DNA from: Mixophyes australis | Lineage: Eukaryota > Chordata > Amphibia > Anura > Limnodynastidae | DNA: 64,000 nt | Assembly: GCA_036250195.1 (NCBI GenBank) | Contig: JAVHZZ010000012.1 | Location: 92,021,115-92,085,114 of the forward strand | Direction of reading: 5' to 3' | In this document: positions 49,301-59,840 of the stretch, in pieces | Layout: each line of letters opens with the position of its first letter | Numbering within the stretch: the first letter of the stretch is position 1 | Translations under genes and position numbers: made by a program | The notes under the pieces: generated by a model | Database searches by the model: none | The model's input: the letters and a program-made list of their open reading frames with translations, nothing else | Told to the model about the DNA's origin: nothing

Positions 49301-51182
49301 ATACAGACAATATGGTGGAGCAGACAGTAGATGTACAGTAGATGTACAGAGCATCAGATGATGGAGGATGGGATTACAGACAATATGGTGGAGCAGACAG
49401 TAGATGTACAGTAGATGTACAGAGCATCAGATGATGGAGGATGGGAATACAGACAATATGGTGGAGCAGACAGTAGATGTACAGAGCATCAGATGATGGA
49501 GGATGGGATTACAGACAATATGGTGGAGCAGACAGTAGATGTACAGAGCATCAGATGATGGAGAATGGGAATAAAGACAATATGGTGGAGCAGACAGTAG
49601 ATGTACAGTAGATGTACAGAGCATCAGGTGATGGAGGATGGGAATACAGACAATATGGTGGAGCAGACAGCAGTTGTACAGAGCATCAAATGATGGAGGA
49701 TGGGAATACAGACAATATGGTGGAGCAGACAATAGATGTACAGTAGATGTACAGAGCATCAGATGATGGAGGATGGGAATACAGACAATATGGTGGAGCA
49801 GACAGTAGATGTACAGTAGATATACAGAGCATCAGATGATGGAGGATGGGAATACAGACAATATGGTGGAGCAGACAGTAGATGTACAGAGCATCAGATG
49901 ATGGAGAATGGGAATACAGACAATATGGTGGAGCAGACAGTAGATGTACAGTAGATGTACAGAGCATCAGATGATGGAGGATGGGATTACAGACAATATG
50001 GTGGAGCAGACAGTAGATGTACAGAGCATCAGATGATGGAGAATGGGAATACAGACAATATGGTGGAGCAGACAGTAGATGTACAGAGCATCAGATGATG
50101 GAGGATGGGAATACAGACAATATGGTGGAGCAGACAGTAGATGTACAGTAGATGTACAGAGCATCAGATGATGGAGAATGGGAATACCGGCAATATGGTG
50201 GAGCAGACAGTAGATGTACAGTAGATGTACAGAGCATCAGATGATGGAGGATGGGAATACAGACAATATGGTGGAGCAGACAGTAGATGTACAGTAGATG
50301 TACAGAGCATCAGATGATGGAGAATGGGAATACAGACAATATGGTGGAGCAGACAGTAGATGTACAGTAGATGTACAGAACATCAGATGATGGAGGATGG
50401 GAATACAGACAATATGGTGGAGCAGACAGTAGATGTACAGCAGTTGTACAGAGCATCAGATGATGGAGGATGGGAATACAGACAATATGGTGGAGCAGAC
50501 AGTAGATGTACAGCAGTTGTACAGAGCATCAGATGATGGAGGATGGGAATACAGACAATATGGTGGAGCAGACAGTAGATGACAGCAGTTGTACAGAGCA
50601 TCAGATGATGGAGAATGGGAATAAAGACAATATGGTGGAGCAGACAGTAGATGTACAGCAGTTGTACAGAGCATCAGATGATGGAGGATGGGAGTACAGA
50701 CAATATGGTGGAGCAGACAGTAGATGTACAGTAGATGTACAGAGCATCAGATGATGGAGAATGGGAATACAGACAATATGGTGGAGCAGACAGTAGATGT
50801 ACAGCAGTTTTACAGAGCATCAGATGATGGAGGATGGGAATACAGACAATATGGTGGAGCAGACAGTAGATGTACAGCAGTTGTACAGAGCATCAGATGA
50901 TGGAGGATGGGAATACAGACAATATGGTGGAGCAGACAGTAGATGTACAGCAGTTTTACAGAGCATCAGATGATGGAGGATGGGAGTACAGACAATATGG
51001 TGGAGCAGACAGTAGATGACAGCAGTTGTACAGAGCATCAGATGATGGAGGATGGGAATACAGACAATATGGTGGAGCAGACAGTAGATGTACAGTAGAT
51101 GTACAGAGCATCAGGTGATGGAGGATGGGAGTACAGACAATATGGTGGAGCAGACAGTAGATGACAGCAGTTGTACAGAGCA
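37372..51182. repeat. Giant 62/73-bp minisatellite, right part (13.8 kb)
   Basis: Continuation of the array at 23023-31795 beyond the Gypsy insertion; the two parts total about 22.6 kb. Higher-order blocks recur, for example a block at 40223 again at 43679 (3456 bp apart) and a block marked by gagcatgagatg in both parts near 24290, 31476, 41564, 45874 and 47863. From about 49560 to the right edge the units become diverged (gcatcaggtgatgg, gcatcaaatgatgg, gataccggcaat, gcagttttacag, tagatgacagcag), the usual pattern at the edge of a homogenised array. It ends at cagttgtacagagcag, then unique sequence. Confidence 0.97.
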
Positions 51183-52475
51183 GCCGCCTTGTAGTCAGGT
51201 TATTACGCTCAGTAATATAAGTGATTCTAGCTTTGGTTGCTGTCAGATAGATATACGTATGACAGTGTGGTATTAATAGAAATACTGCTCTAATACTGGG
51301 GGCTCATATTCTGCCCCCCCTCCTCTATGGGATATTCAGACCTAGAGGACTGTGTCTAGGGTTGTACTAAAAATGTATATAATTTATATACACGCTGAGA
51401 AGATAACGGTGGTTGGGGCACAGCTGGTATTATGCCCTCTGACCATCAGACGGATGACATAGTAACATGTAGGGGTACAAATAACAGCACCCCAAGAATA
51501 CAATAAGGAAACAATACTAAATGTTAAAAAATGTTAATGTATTCATTTGAATTATAATGTTTGTAGTAAATTAAAGTAAAGGGAAACAAGAAGAAATCAG
51601 TGGTTAATCCAAAAATGTCAGATAGATGGGAGAAAACCGAAATGAAATCAGAGATTTGCAGACGTCAGTAATAGGCCATATAACAAATATCAAATACAAT
51701 AATCAAATACATCAACCCACATGATAGCTTCAGAGGTCAGATATATATATATATATATATATATATGTGCTGGAAGTGGGGGGTATGTGTCAGCATGATA
51801 TATCGGGACTTCTTCTCCCCAATCCCTTGAAGAGTCTGTAGCATAAGATCGAGGGGGAGGTGGGGACAGTGCAGCAATGTGACCAGGTGACTGGATCTGT
51901 CACCTGCCACTAGGAGAGTATTTGTTCTGCCATCTGATCCATCACTATTCTTCATTACATTTCCTAACTCTCCGCACCCCACACACTTATCATATAACGT
52001 CTGGGTCACCCCCAAACCCAGCCCTTATCCTCCATATCTCTGTGATAATCAGCACTATCAATGGTAAAACTTCTAGAGATTACTGAGCAATGGATCCAGC
52101 TAGTCCCACGAGTACTTACCATACAGACAGGACTAGTATCGTCCACAGTTACATTAGTCCTTACTGTACAAGGTCTACGTTACCCTCATATGAGATACAC
52201 TACACACACGAGATACGTCCGAACATGACTCAGACCCTCAGACATAGGAGGTTATAAAGTCCTGATACTGGGAATTTGTGTATCAGTAAATCTAACACAA
52301 AGTGCAGAATACTTTATATATTACTGATACATCTTTATTGTTGTCTCTTTGTGTCTCTATTATTATATTCTGCATATTTATCTGGTTCATCTGGACTGAT
52401 TCATTCACCCATCAAATGATGGAAGATGTGTCAGTAACACAAATATACTGGTAGTAATTATATCTCATACATCAC
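51183..52475. other. Unique intronic sequence with a (TA)n tract
   Basis: About 1.3 kb of unique AT-rich DNA. A (TA)n run lies at about 51740-51767. The open frame at 51737-52015 begins inside this run and has no recognisable domain. No exon was found. Confidence 0.6.
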
Positions 52476-52790
52476 CTGATCTTATCACACCAGCGTCCAT
52501 AACATGAGGACATGGTAAACTTCCCCATCCGAGGAAAGTACAATCCCATAGAGCCCGCTCATTGCCAGAACATCCTAAACCAGCCATCTAGATCCTCCCA
52601 GTTCCTGGACCATGAGTAGCTCCTCTTGTTGCGTCTGTGGCGTTACCACAATGTAATTGTCTACACACAACATCAGCATCGGTTCTTTCCCAGCCGTAAT
52701 CACAGACTGTGCCCCATTCTCCACTGTGATAGACTTCTACTCTGCCGGCACATCTACTGTGTCCATTAACCAGACGTAAGTCATTGCCTT
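52476..52790 (-). pseudogene. SRCR exon with in-frame stop and lost C8 (dead or skipped exon)
   Basis: A 315-base exon with acceptor aatgcag and donor gtgatgta, phase 1 at both ends. It starts [19 protein letters not shown] and contains [20 protein letters not shown], an obvious SRCR domain. The conserved Trp before MDD is TAG (52588-52590), and the last motif reads VIRSG instead of VICSG, removing C8. The other seven cysteines remain. Because the exon is symmetrical, a transcript can skip it and keep its frame. It may alternatively be the remnant of a neighbouring duplicated SRCR gene. Confidence 0.88.
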
Positions 52791-52959
52791 CTGCATTAAT
52801 AGACAGAACATATTGATATTAATATATTTAGTCACCTTTATTATGATACCTTATAATATAATAATAATTTACCTCATCATTGATTCTCTAGTACATGTAA
52901 CTTGCTAATCTATCTAATTATAGATCTAGATTATACAGTATCCACAAAGGCAGTATGTA

Positions 52960-55223
52960 TATTCAGGAGTGTATAGTGTATATCTATCAGTAGTGTATAG
53001 TATATAGTGTATATCTATCAGTAGTGTAGTAGTGTATATCTATCAGTAGTGTATAGTGTATATCTATCAGTAGTGTAGTAGTGTATATCTATCAGTAGTG
53101 TATAGTGTATATCTATCAGTAGTGTATAGTGTATATCTATCAGTAGTGTAGTAGTGTATATCTATCAGTAGTGTATAGTGTATAGTGTATATCTATCAGT
53201 AGTGTATAGTATATATCTATCAGTAGTGTATAGTATATATCTATTAGTAGTGTATAGTATATATCTATCAGTAGTGTAGTAGTGTATAGTATATATCTAT
53301 CAGTAGTGTATAGTATATATCTATCAGTAGTGTAGTAGTGTATAGTGTATATCTATCAGTAGTGTATAGTGTATATCTATCAGTAGTGTAGTAGTGTATA
53401 GTGTATATCTATCAGTAGTGTAGTAGTGTATAGTATATATCTATCAGTAGTATATAGTGTATATCTATCAGTAGTGTAGTAGTGTATAGTGTATATCTAT
53501 CAGTAGTGTATAGTATATGTCTATCAGTAGTGTAGTAGTATATATCTATCAGTAGTGTATAGTGTATATCTATCAGTAGTGTATAGTGTATATCTATCAG
53601 TAGTGTAGTAGTATATATCTATCAGTAGTGTATAGTGTATATCTATCAGTAGTGTAGTAGTATATATCTATCAGTAGTGTATAGTGTATATCTATCAGTA
53701 GTGTATAGTGTATATCTATCAGTAGTGTAGTAGTGTATAGTGTATATCTATCAGTAGTGTATAGTGTATATCTATCAGTAGTGTATAGTGTATATCTATC
53801 AGTAGTGTAGTAGTGTATAGTGTTTATCTATCAGTAGTGTATAGTATATATCTATCAGTAGTGTATAGTGTATATCTATCAGTAGTGTAGTAGTGTATAG
53901 TGTATATCTATCAGTAGTGTATAGTGTATATCTATCAGTAGTGTATATTATATATCTATCAGTAGTGTAGTAGTGTATAGTATATATCTATCAGTAGTGT
54001 AGTAGTGTATAGTGTATATCTATCAGTAGTGTAGTAGTGTATAGTATATATCTATCAGTAGTGTAGTAGTGTATAGTATATATCTATCAGTAGTGTATAG
54101 TATATATCTATCATTAGTGTAGTAGAGTATAGTGTATATCTATCAGTAGTGTATAGTGTATATCTATCAGTAGTGTAGTAGTGTATAGTGTATATCTATC
54201 AGTAGTGTATAGTATCTATCTATCTATCAGTAGTGTAGTAGTGTATATCTATCAGTGGTGTAGTAGTGTATAGTATATATCTATCAGTAGTGTATAGTAT
54301 ATATATATCTATCTATCTATCTATCTATCAGTAGTGTATATCTATCAGTACTCTAATAGTGTATAGTATATATCTATCAGTAGTGTAGTAGTGTATAGTA
54401 TATATCTATCAGTAGTGTATAGTGTATATCTATCAGTAGTGTATAATGTATATCTATCAGTAGTGTATAGTGTGTATCTATCAGTAGTGTATAGTGTGTA
54501 TCTATCAGTAGTGTATAGTGTGTATCTATCAGTAGTGTATAGTGTGTATCTATCAGTAGTGTATAGTGTTCATCTATCAGTAGTGTATAGTGTATAGTGT
54601 ATATCTATTAGTAGTGTAGTAGTGTATAGTATGTATCTATCAGTAGTGTATAGTGTATATCTATCAGTAGTGTATAGTGTATATCTATCAGTAGTGTATA
54701 GTATATATCTATCAGTAGTGTAGTAGTGTATATCTATCAGTAGTGTAGTAGTGTATAGTGTATATCTATCAGTAGTATATAGTGTATATCTATCAGTAGT
54801 GTAGTAGTGTATATCTATCTGTAGTGTAGTAGTATATATCTATCAGTAGTGTAGTAGTGTATAGTATATATCTATCAGTAGTGTAGTAGTGTATAGTATA
54901 TATCTATCAGTAGTGTATAGTATATATCTATCTATCTATCTATCAGTAGTGTAGTAGTGTATAGTGTATATCTATCAGTAGCGTAGTAGTGTATAGTATA
55001 TATCTATCAGTAGTGTAGTAGTGTATAGTATATATCTATCAGTAGTGTAGCAGTGTATAGTGTATATCTATTAGTAGTGTAGTAGTGTATAGTATTTATC
55101 TATCAGTAGTGTATAGTATATATCTATCAGTAGTGTAGTAGAGTATAGTATATATCTATCAGTAATGTAGTAGTGTATAGTGTATATCTATCAGTAGTGT
55201 AGTAGAGTATAGTGTATATCTAT
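52960..55223. repeat. AT-rich minisatellite (tatctatcagtagtgtatagtg, about 22-33 bp)
   Basis: Roughly 80 units mixing a 22-bp form (tatctatcagtagtgtatagtg) with a longer form containing an extra tagtagtgta. Short (tcta)n runs appear at about 54307-54328 and 54928-54943. The endogenous retrovirus LTR begins inside or at the edge of this array. The 54391-54597 open frame is a repeat artefact. Confidence 0.95.
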
Positions 55224-55753
55224 TGTGAGAGCATTTTTAGGGCCTCAATTATGATGGTAATAATGATATGTGAAGGGGTTAAAAAATCTTGGTATTTGCC
55301 TTAAAAATACATTCAGCATAATCACCAGCTCCAGCCTTGACCTATCTCAAAGACCCCAGATGGAGGCCTAGGACATGGGGTAATGAATGATGGCATTGGG
55401 AGTACTAGGACATGGGAACAGGAATGATGGCATTGGGAGTATTGGCACCAGCAAAGATGATAAGAAGAACCCATGTTAAGAAGAACCCATAAAAGTGACT
55501 TGAAGAGAACTAACTAGCTTTGTCAGAAGATTTATATTTACTCAGGAAAATATCAATCTTGTGTTTCTATCCTATAACCAGATCAAACGTTTTTTCATGT
55601 ATAAATGTATGCCAGAAATAAACGAGGACCGTTCAGTATACATCTTGACATTGGCATGTCTGTGTCTTGATTACTGATCTCCTGGTTAACCAGCATCTTA
55701 TCTCACTGATATCTGAAGGGACTTGATAAAGGAGAGGTAAAATTACCCTAACA
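55224..55753 (+). repeat. Endogenous retrovirus 5' LTR
   Basis: About 530 bp, from TGTGAGAGC to CCTAACA. It contains a TATA-like cataaaag (55488-55495) and a polyadenylation signal AATAAA (55617-55622), giving a plausible U3-R-U5 order. The left border is set by the TG following the minisatellite; it cannot be confirmed because the 3' LTR is not in the window. Confidence 0.8.
55617..55622 (+). terminator. LTR polyadenylation signal AATAAA
   Basis: AATAAA in gccagaaataaacgagg, about 125 bases after the TATA-like box and about 130 before the LTR end, as expected for R. Confidence 0.65.
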
Positions 55754-55758
55754 TTACG

Positions 55759-55776
55759 TGGGGGCTCCAATAGCCG
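55759..55776 (+). other. Primer binding site, proline tRNA-like
   Basis: Six bases after the LTR end comes tgggggctcc. The first nine bases match the complement of a vertebrate proline tRNA 3' end, the primer of many gammaretroviruses; the following bases diverge, so the assignment is tentative. Confidence 0.55.
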
Positions 55777-56037
55777 GGATCTCGGACAACCTATACAGAT
55801 GACAAATAACGCTTGCAGCACCAGCTGGAATCACGGACAGCTCAAACCCGTACGGTGAGTAAATTCAGCTGTGATTTTTTCCACTGATTTACTCTCTGTC
55901 CAGCATTCTTGTTGTGTGTCAAAAAGCTGTTCATCTGTATATGGTAAGAGAGATTTCCTGAACCCAGATATCTGTTTGAGAGCATAAAAAGCGCTAACTA
56001 TATGGTTGAATTTAATATATGTCAATAGTACTCAAGA

Positions 56038-56533
56038 TTGTATTTGAATAATTCATTTGTTTATTGTTCAGATTGTTCATGTGCTGTTATACTTAGAAAG
56101 CATTCTGCTGATACTCTTCCTACACTGGAAGCTGTAATTGATAGAACTGTTTTTGGATGTGTTGTGGATGCAAAGCAAAATTATTGTATGGTAAATGTGC
56201 ATTTAAATAAGGATATATATTGCAGCAAAATATAGGGTATTTTTGGTCTCAAGTGTTACTATATTGGCAAGTTAATCACATACCCCTTGAAGGGAAGCCT
56301 ATCTGTCTGTACAGTATAAAGAAATTACCACCTGGGTTACATAATGAAATTGTAAAAGGATATTCTGGTGATTATGAAATAAGAAAGCAAAAATGGTTAC
56401 AAATGCAACAGTGATTTGCATGGTCATTCTTATCGTTTGTTTTCTGATTATATTTCTTTGTATAGTATGCAAATATTTTTCAGCCGGAATAGAAGGAATT
56501 AAGAGGTTTTTGAACGGTGGTATTGAAGTATAA
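56038..56533 (+). pseudogene. Leader-region reading frames, Cys-rich segment then membrane anchor
   Basis: Three overlapping frames lie between the primer site and gag: 56038-56235 (a Cys-containing 65-residue frame), 56220-56414 (64 residues) and 56393-56533. The last is a 46-residue frame with a strong hydrophobic segment (VICMVILIVCFLIIFLCIVC) and a basic cytoplasmic-like tail (GIEGIKRFLNGG). In series they look like the end of a membrane glycoprotein broken by frameshifts, but a small accessory frame as in the leader of epsilonretroviruses is possible. No homology was confirmed. Confidence 0.45.
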
Positions 56534-56627
56534 TTCTCTGTAAAATTCAGTTAACTGCTATAAGAGTGCAAGCGGTAAAGCAACCCGACAGTACAGTATA
56601 TTCAGAGATTGATCAACTTTGAATAAA

Positions 56628-58355
56628 ATGGGGGCACATACTAGCAAAGTTGGTGGGTCTATTAAACCCACAGAGATATTGGAATGCAGAGAAGGAAAGA
56701 AATCTCTAAAAAATATAAAACTAATATTTGACAGAGCAGGTTTCCCACTAGAGGGCACACTAGATCCAGAAAAGTGGAAAAGGTTTCAAAACACTAATAA
56801 AGCATGGATAAGCAGAAAAGGACATGCAGATGTGGTTAACATGTGGTATACACTATCATTAGAAATTGAAGATGAGAAAAGGAAAAGAAGAGAGGATGCA
56901 CACATAGGTACAGGTCTATTAGACATGCCACCTTATGTGGACCCTACAGCTCCACCACAGCAAGCAGACAATAGACCAGATACACCACCAGTATCTCAAT
57001 GGGCAGGTCACATAGCACAGTTAGCAGCACAAGAGGGGCATTCACAATTAGAGACTCATTCAGTGACCCCAGTGGACGCAGGTAACACTCCATCAATCAC
57101 ATTTCAAACCCCAAGTCAAATCCATTCTCAGTCTGCTAATAATGAAATAAATGATTATCCTGAGAGACAGTGTTTGCAATGTGAAAGATGTGTTCCAGAA
57201 GACTATGAGGAATGTCCATTTTGTGATAATCCGGTAGAATCTAATACGCATCCTTGTACAGATAATTCTTGCAGGAAAAAAGAAAATGTTACCAAGATAC
57301 CAATGATGGTAAGCCGGTTGAAGGATCACAATCTCAGTCCATTAGGAGAAACAACAAATCCAGGGGTGAGAAGGAGAATAACATCGGAAAAGCGGGTATC
57401 GCATGCTCACACTCATATATATCCAGTCAGAATACAAAGGGTGCCTAACCCAAATTTTGATGCTAATGATGCTGAAGGTGCTAATAATAGGAGACACTTA
57501 CCTAACCCACAAGAAACCTATTCACCCTGGTATAAATCGGATATGCATACTATTATACAGGAAGCACCAGATCCTAGGAAAAGTCCTGCTCCGCTTTCTG
57601 CCTATTTAACCAGAATACAGACAGTGTGGAATCCCTGTTGGATAGACTTGCAACAAGTATGCACACCGTTATTTGGGGTAGGAGTGATGACACAAATAAT
57701 GGGGTTAACAGCAAGAGCACCAGAAGGTGACAGGGGGGTTATTACTCATCCTGCACCCCCTGTAGAAGAAAGAAATACGTATAACAGTGGTCTTGAATTT
57801 CTAGCCAGAGTACAATGGTGGTGTCATGAACAAAAATTAAAAGCACCACCAGACATAACACAGAGAAATGATTCAGTAAGGATGTATTTGGATAAATTAA
57901 CAACCAGACAAAATGATGATGGTTTTTCTACAGAAACCCCAGATGGTCAAAGAATGTTGAAAACAAAGTTCTTGAATGGTTTAAAGAATGAGGTAAGAAG
58001 CCAACTCTTTACAGTTAGACCTGAGGCATTGTCTATGAAAATGTCATCCTTGCTACAGGTACTTGAAGGACTGGAGGACCAGGAAGCAGAAAAAAGGGAA
58101 AAGAAGGCCCAAAAGACTCCTCAGGTAACTGTACACCTGGTACAGGGAAAAGGAACATGGCAAGTAAGGCAGCAGCCAAAAGGAACAGAAACTGTAAGTG
58201 CAAGACAAAGGAATCAAGGTGAGGACATGACTGGCAGATGTTTTTGGTGTAAATTACCAGGTCACATGAAGAAGGACTGCAGGAAATACAAGAAATGGCA
58301 GCAACAGCAAAGAGAAACCAGCGGTCCCCAGGGCACCATAAGCAGCAATCAATAA
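56628..58355 (+). CDS. gag: Endogenous retrovirus Gag, intact (myristoylation site, Cys cluster, CA, CCHC knuckle)
   Basis: The start is placed at MGAHTSK (56628), whose glycine fits an N-myristoylation signal; an upstream in-frame Met (56619) would hide it. The 575-residue frame has a matrix-like N-terminus, a Pro-rich stretch, an unusual Cys cluster at residues 182-213 (CLQCERC, CPFC, then C-x5-C), a capsid-like domain (about residues 300-500) and a final CCHC knuckle, CFWCKLPGHMKKDC (about 58240-58281), for RNA binding. The frame is unbroken and ends at TAA 58353-58355. Gag builds the virus core at the plasma membrane. At this length it is longer than typical class I Gag. Confidence 0.92.
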   Translation: MGAHTSKVGGSIKPTEILECREGKKSLKNIKLIFDRAGFPLEGTLDPEKWKRFQNTNKAWISRKGHADVVNMWYTLSLEIEDEKRKRREDAHIGTGLLDMPPYVDPTAPPQQADNRPDTPPVSQWAGHIAQLAAQEGHSQLETHSVTPVDAGNTPSITFQTPSQIHSQSANNEINDYPERQCLQCERCVPEDYEECPFCDNPVESNTHPCTDNSCRKKENVTKIPMMVSRLKDHNLSPLGETTNPGVRRRITSEKRVSHAHTHIYPVRIQRVPNPNFDANDAEGANNRRHLPNPQETYSPWYKSDMHTIIQEAPDPRKSPAPLSAYLTRIQTVWNPCWIDLQQVCTPLFGVGVMTQIMGLTARAPEGDRGVITHPAPPVEERNTYNSGLEFLARVQWWCHEQKLKAPPDITQRNDSVRMYLDKLTTRQNDDGFSTETPDGQRMLKTKFLNGLKNEVRSQLFTVRPEALSMKMSSLLQVLEGLEDQEAEKREKKAQKTPQVTVHLVQGKGTWQVRQQPKGTETVSARQRNQGEDMTGRCFWCKLPGHMKKDCRKYKKWQQQQRETSGPQGTISSNQ

Positions 58356-59840
58356 AGATATGGCTCCCTGTTGTCAACACCTTGTCCAGTTCTTGTAAAC
58401 ACCTCTGAAGAAGGTAAGCTGCCTGGATCTACTGTGCAAATTACACTGCCCACTGGTCAACAATTGGACTGCCTAATTGACACGGGAGCAAGCCAAACAG
58501 TATTGAGACAAGATCAAGTACCACAAGAATTAGTGACCTCAGATTATGTAACAGCATCAGGGTTGACAGGACAGCCTATACACCTTAGGAAAAGTAAAAA
58601 AATGAAAATACAAGTAAACAAAGACTGTACTCCTGTCCCTATAGAGTTTCTCACTTCAAACACTTGTCCTGTAAATCTACTAGGTGCTGACATATTACAG
58701 TTAATGAGAGCATGCATCAAATACACCCCAGAAGGGATGGAATGCACCAGTCAACTTCCAGATAACATATCTAATCAGATAGAAGCAGCAGTACAGGTGT
58801 TTTTGATACAACCAAGTGAAAACACATCTCAAGATGAGGCACCATTACCACAGTGGCTGAAGGATGTACCTGAGAAAGTATGGTCAAAGGGAAAAACTGA
58901 TGTGGGACTGTTAAAAGTTGCCCCGGTACAACTTATACTAAAACCTAACACACTACCAATATGTTTTAAACAATATGCTTTGACTTTGTTACAGAATAAA
59001 GCAATCCCAAGACAATTACAAGACTACCAAGGCAAAAGTATAGTAAAGAAATGCCGATCACCTTTTAACACACCTTTATTCCCAGTCAGGAAAAGAGGAC
59101 AGGGGGAGGGAGGAGCTCCCGAATTCAGGTTAATTCACGATCTCAGAGAAATGAATAAACGACTGGTTGTGAACACACCCATTGTCCCAAACCCACATAC
59201 CTTGCTGAACCAAATTCCTGTTACATCAATGTGGTTTACAGTTATAGATCTAGCAAATGCTTTCTTTTCTGTACCAATAACTAAAGATTCACAGAAAATG
59301 CTGGCTTTTACGCATGAAGGAACACAATACTGCTGGACCAGATTACCACAGGGAGGGGCCACCAGCCCTTCAGAATTCTCTGAAGCAATGTTAACTGTCT
59401 TACAAGGTTGGTTACCACAATATCCTGAAACTACCCGACTATTGCAGTATGTTGATGACTTGTTGATAGCTGCTGATAGTGAACAACAGTGTAAAGAAGA
59501 AACTGTTTCTCTACTAACCTTTTTGGCCCAGCAGGACTGCAGAGTGTCCAAATCCAAGCTCCAAGCAGCTCAGAAAAAGGTAATTTTCTTAGGACACTGC
59601 ATTTCACATGGCACTAAACATCTGACGCCACAAAGAGTACAAGCGATACAACAGGTAAAAACACCTCAAACTGTAAAACATACAAGGGCCTTCTTGGGCC
59701 TAATTGGCTACTGTAGAGACTGGATTCCATTAGCCTCACTATACATGCAGACACTATATAACAGTACAGAAAGGAGGGCCCGTACCCAACCACACAAGAA
59801 ATTGAAGACGCAATACTATATCTTAAACAGGCCATTATGA
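58356..59840 (+). pseudogene. pol: Endogenous retrovirus Pro-RT, same frame as gag, truncated by frameshift
   Basis: The frame continues directly from gag after the TAA without another stop. The protease has LIDTGASQTVL (about 58475-58507) and the flap/helix motif LLGADIL. The reverse transcriptase has the LPQG motif (about 59344) and YVDDLL (about 59448-59465). A frame break near 59775-59790 ends it; the sequence continues in another frame from there (PALGLPNY at about 59845). Gammaretroviruses and epsilonretroviruses make Gag-Pol by reading through such a stop, usually UAG; here it is UAA. Confidence 0.9.

Larger units (their letters stand above)
7586..52790 (-). other. Group B SRCR transmembrane receptor gene (WC1/CD163-like), 3' part, gene span
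   Basis: Exons read right to left: dead SRCR exon 52476-52790, then SRCR 22468-22776, 18994-19308, 18181-18516, 16906-17220, 15503-15814, linker 14848-14910, SRCR 13880-14185, stalk 13061-13096, transmembrane 11770-11907, and cytoplasmic 9482-9580, 8798-8842 and 7586-7719. Every intron has AG/GT borders and phase 1, so the intact exons join in one frame. One exon per SRCR domain with up to eight cysteines is the group B pattern. Such receptors sit in the plasma membrane of leukocytes and bind microbial or cell ligands; WC1 and CD163 are the best-known relatives. The window lacks the signal peptide and promoter. The orthologue cannot be named from sequence alone. Whether the 52-kb exon belongs to the same transcript is unknown. 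Confidence 0.8.

Noticed and set aside
23023..51182. CRISPR-like regular repeats
   Set aside because: Units are contiguous with no unique spacers, in eukaryotic DNA; this is a minisatellite.
51737..52015. Minus-strand open frame near the (TA)n tract
   Set aside because: It runs into TA repeats, has no SRCR or other domain, and shows no phase-1 splice borders.
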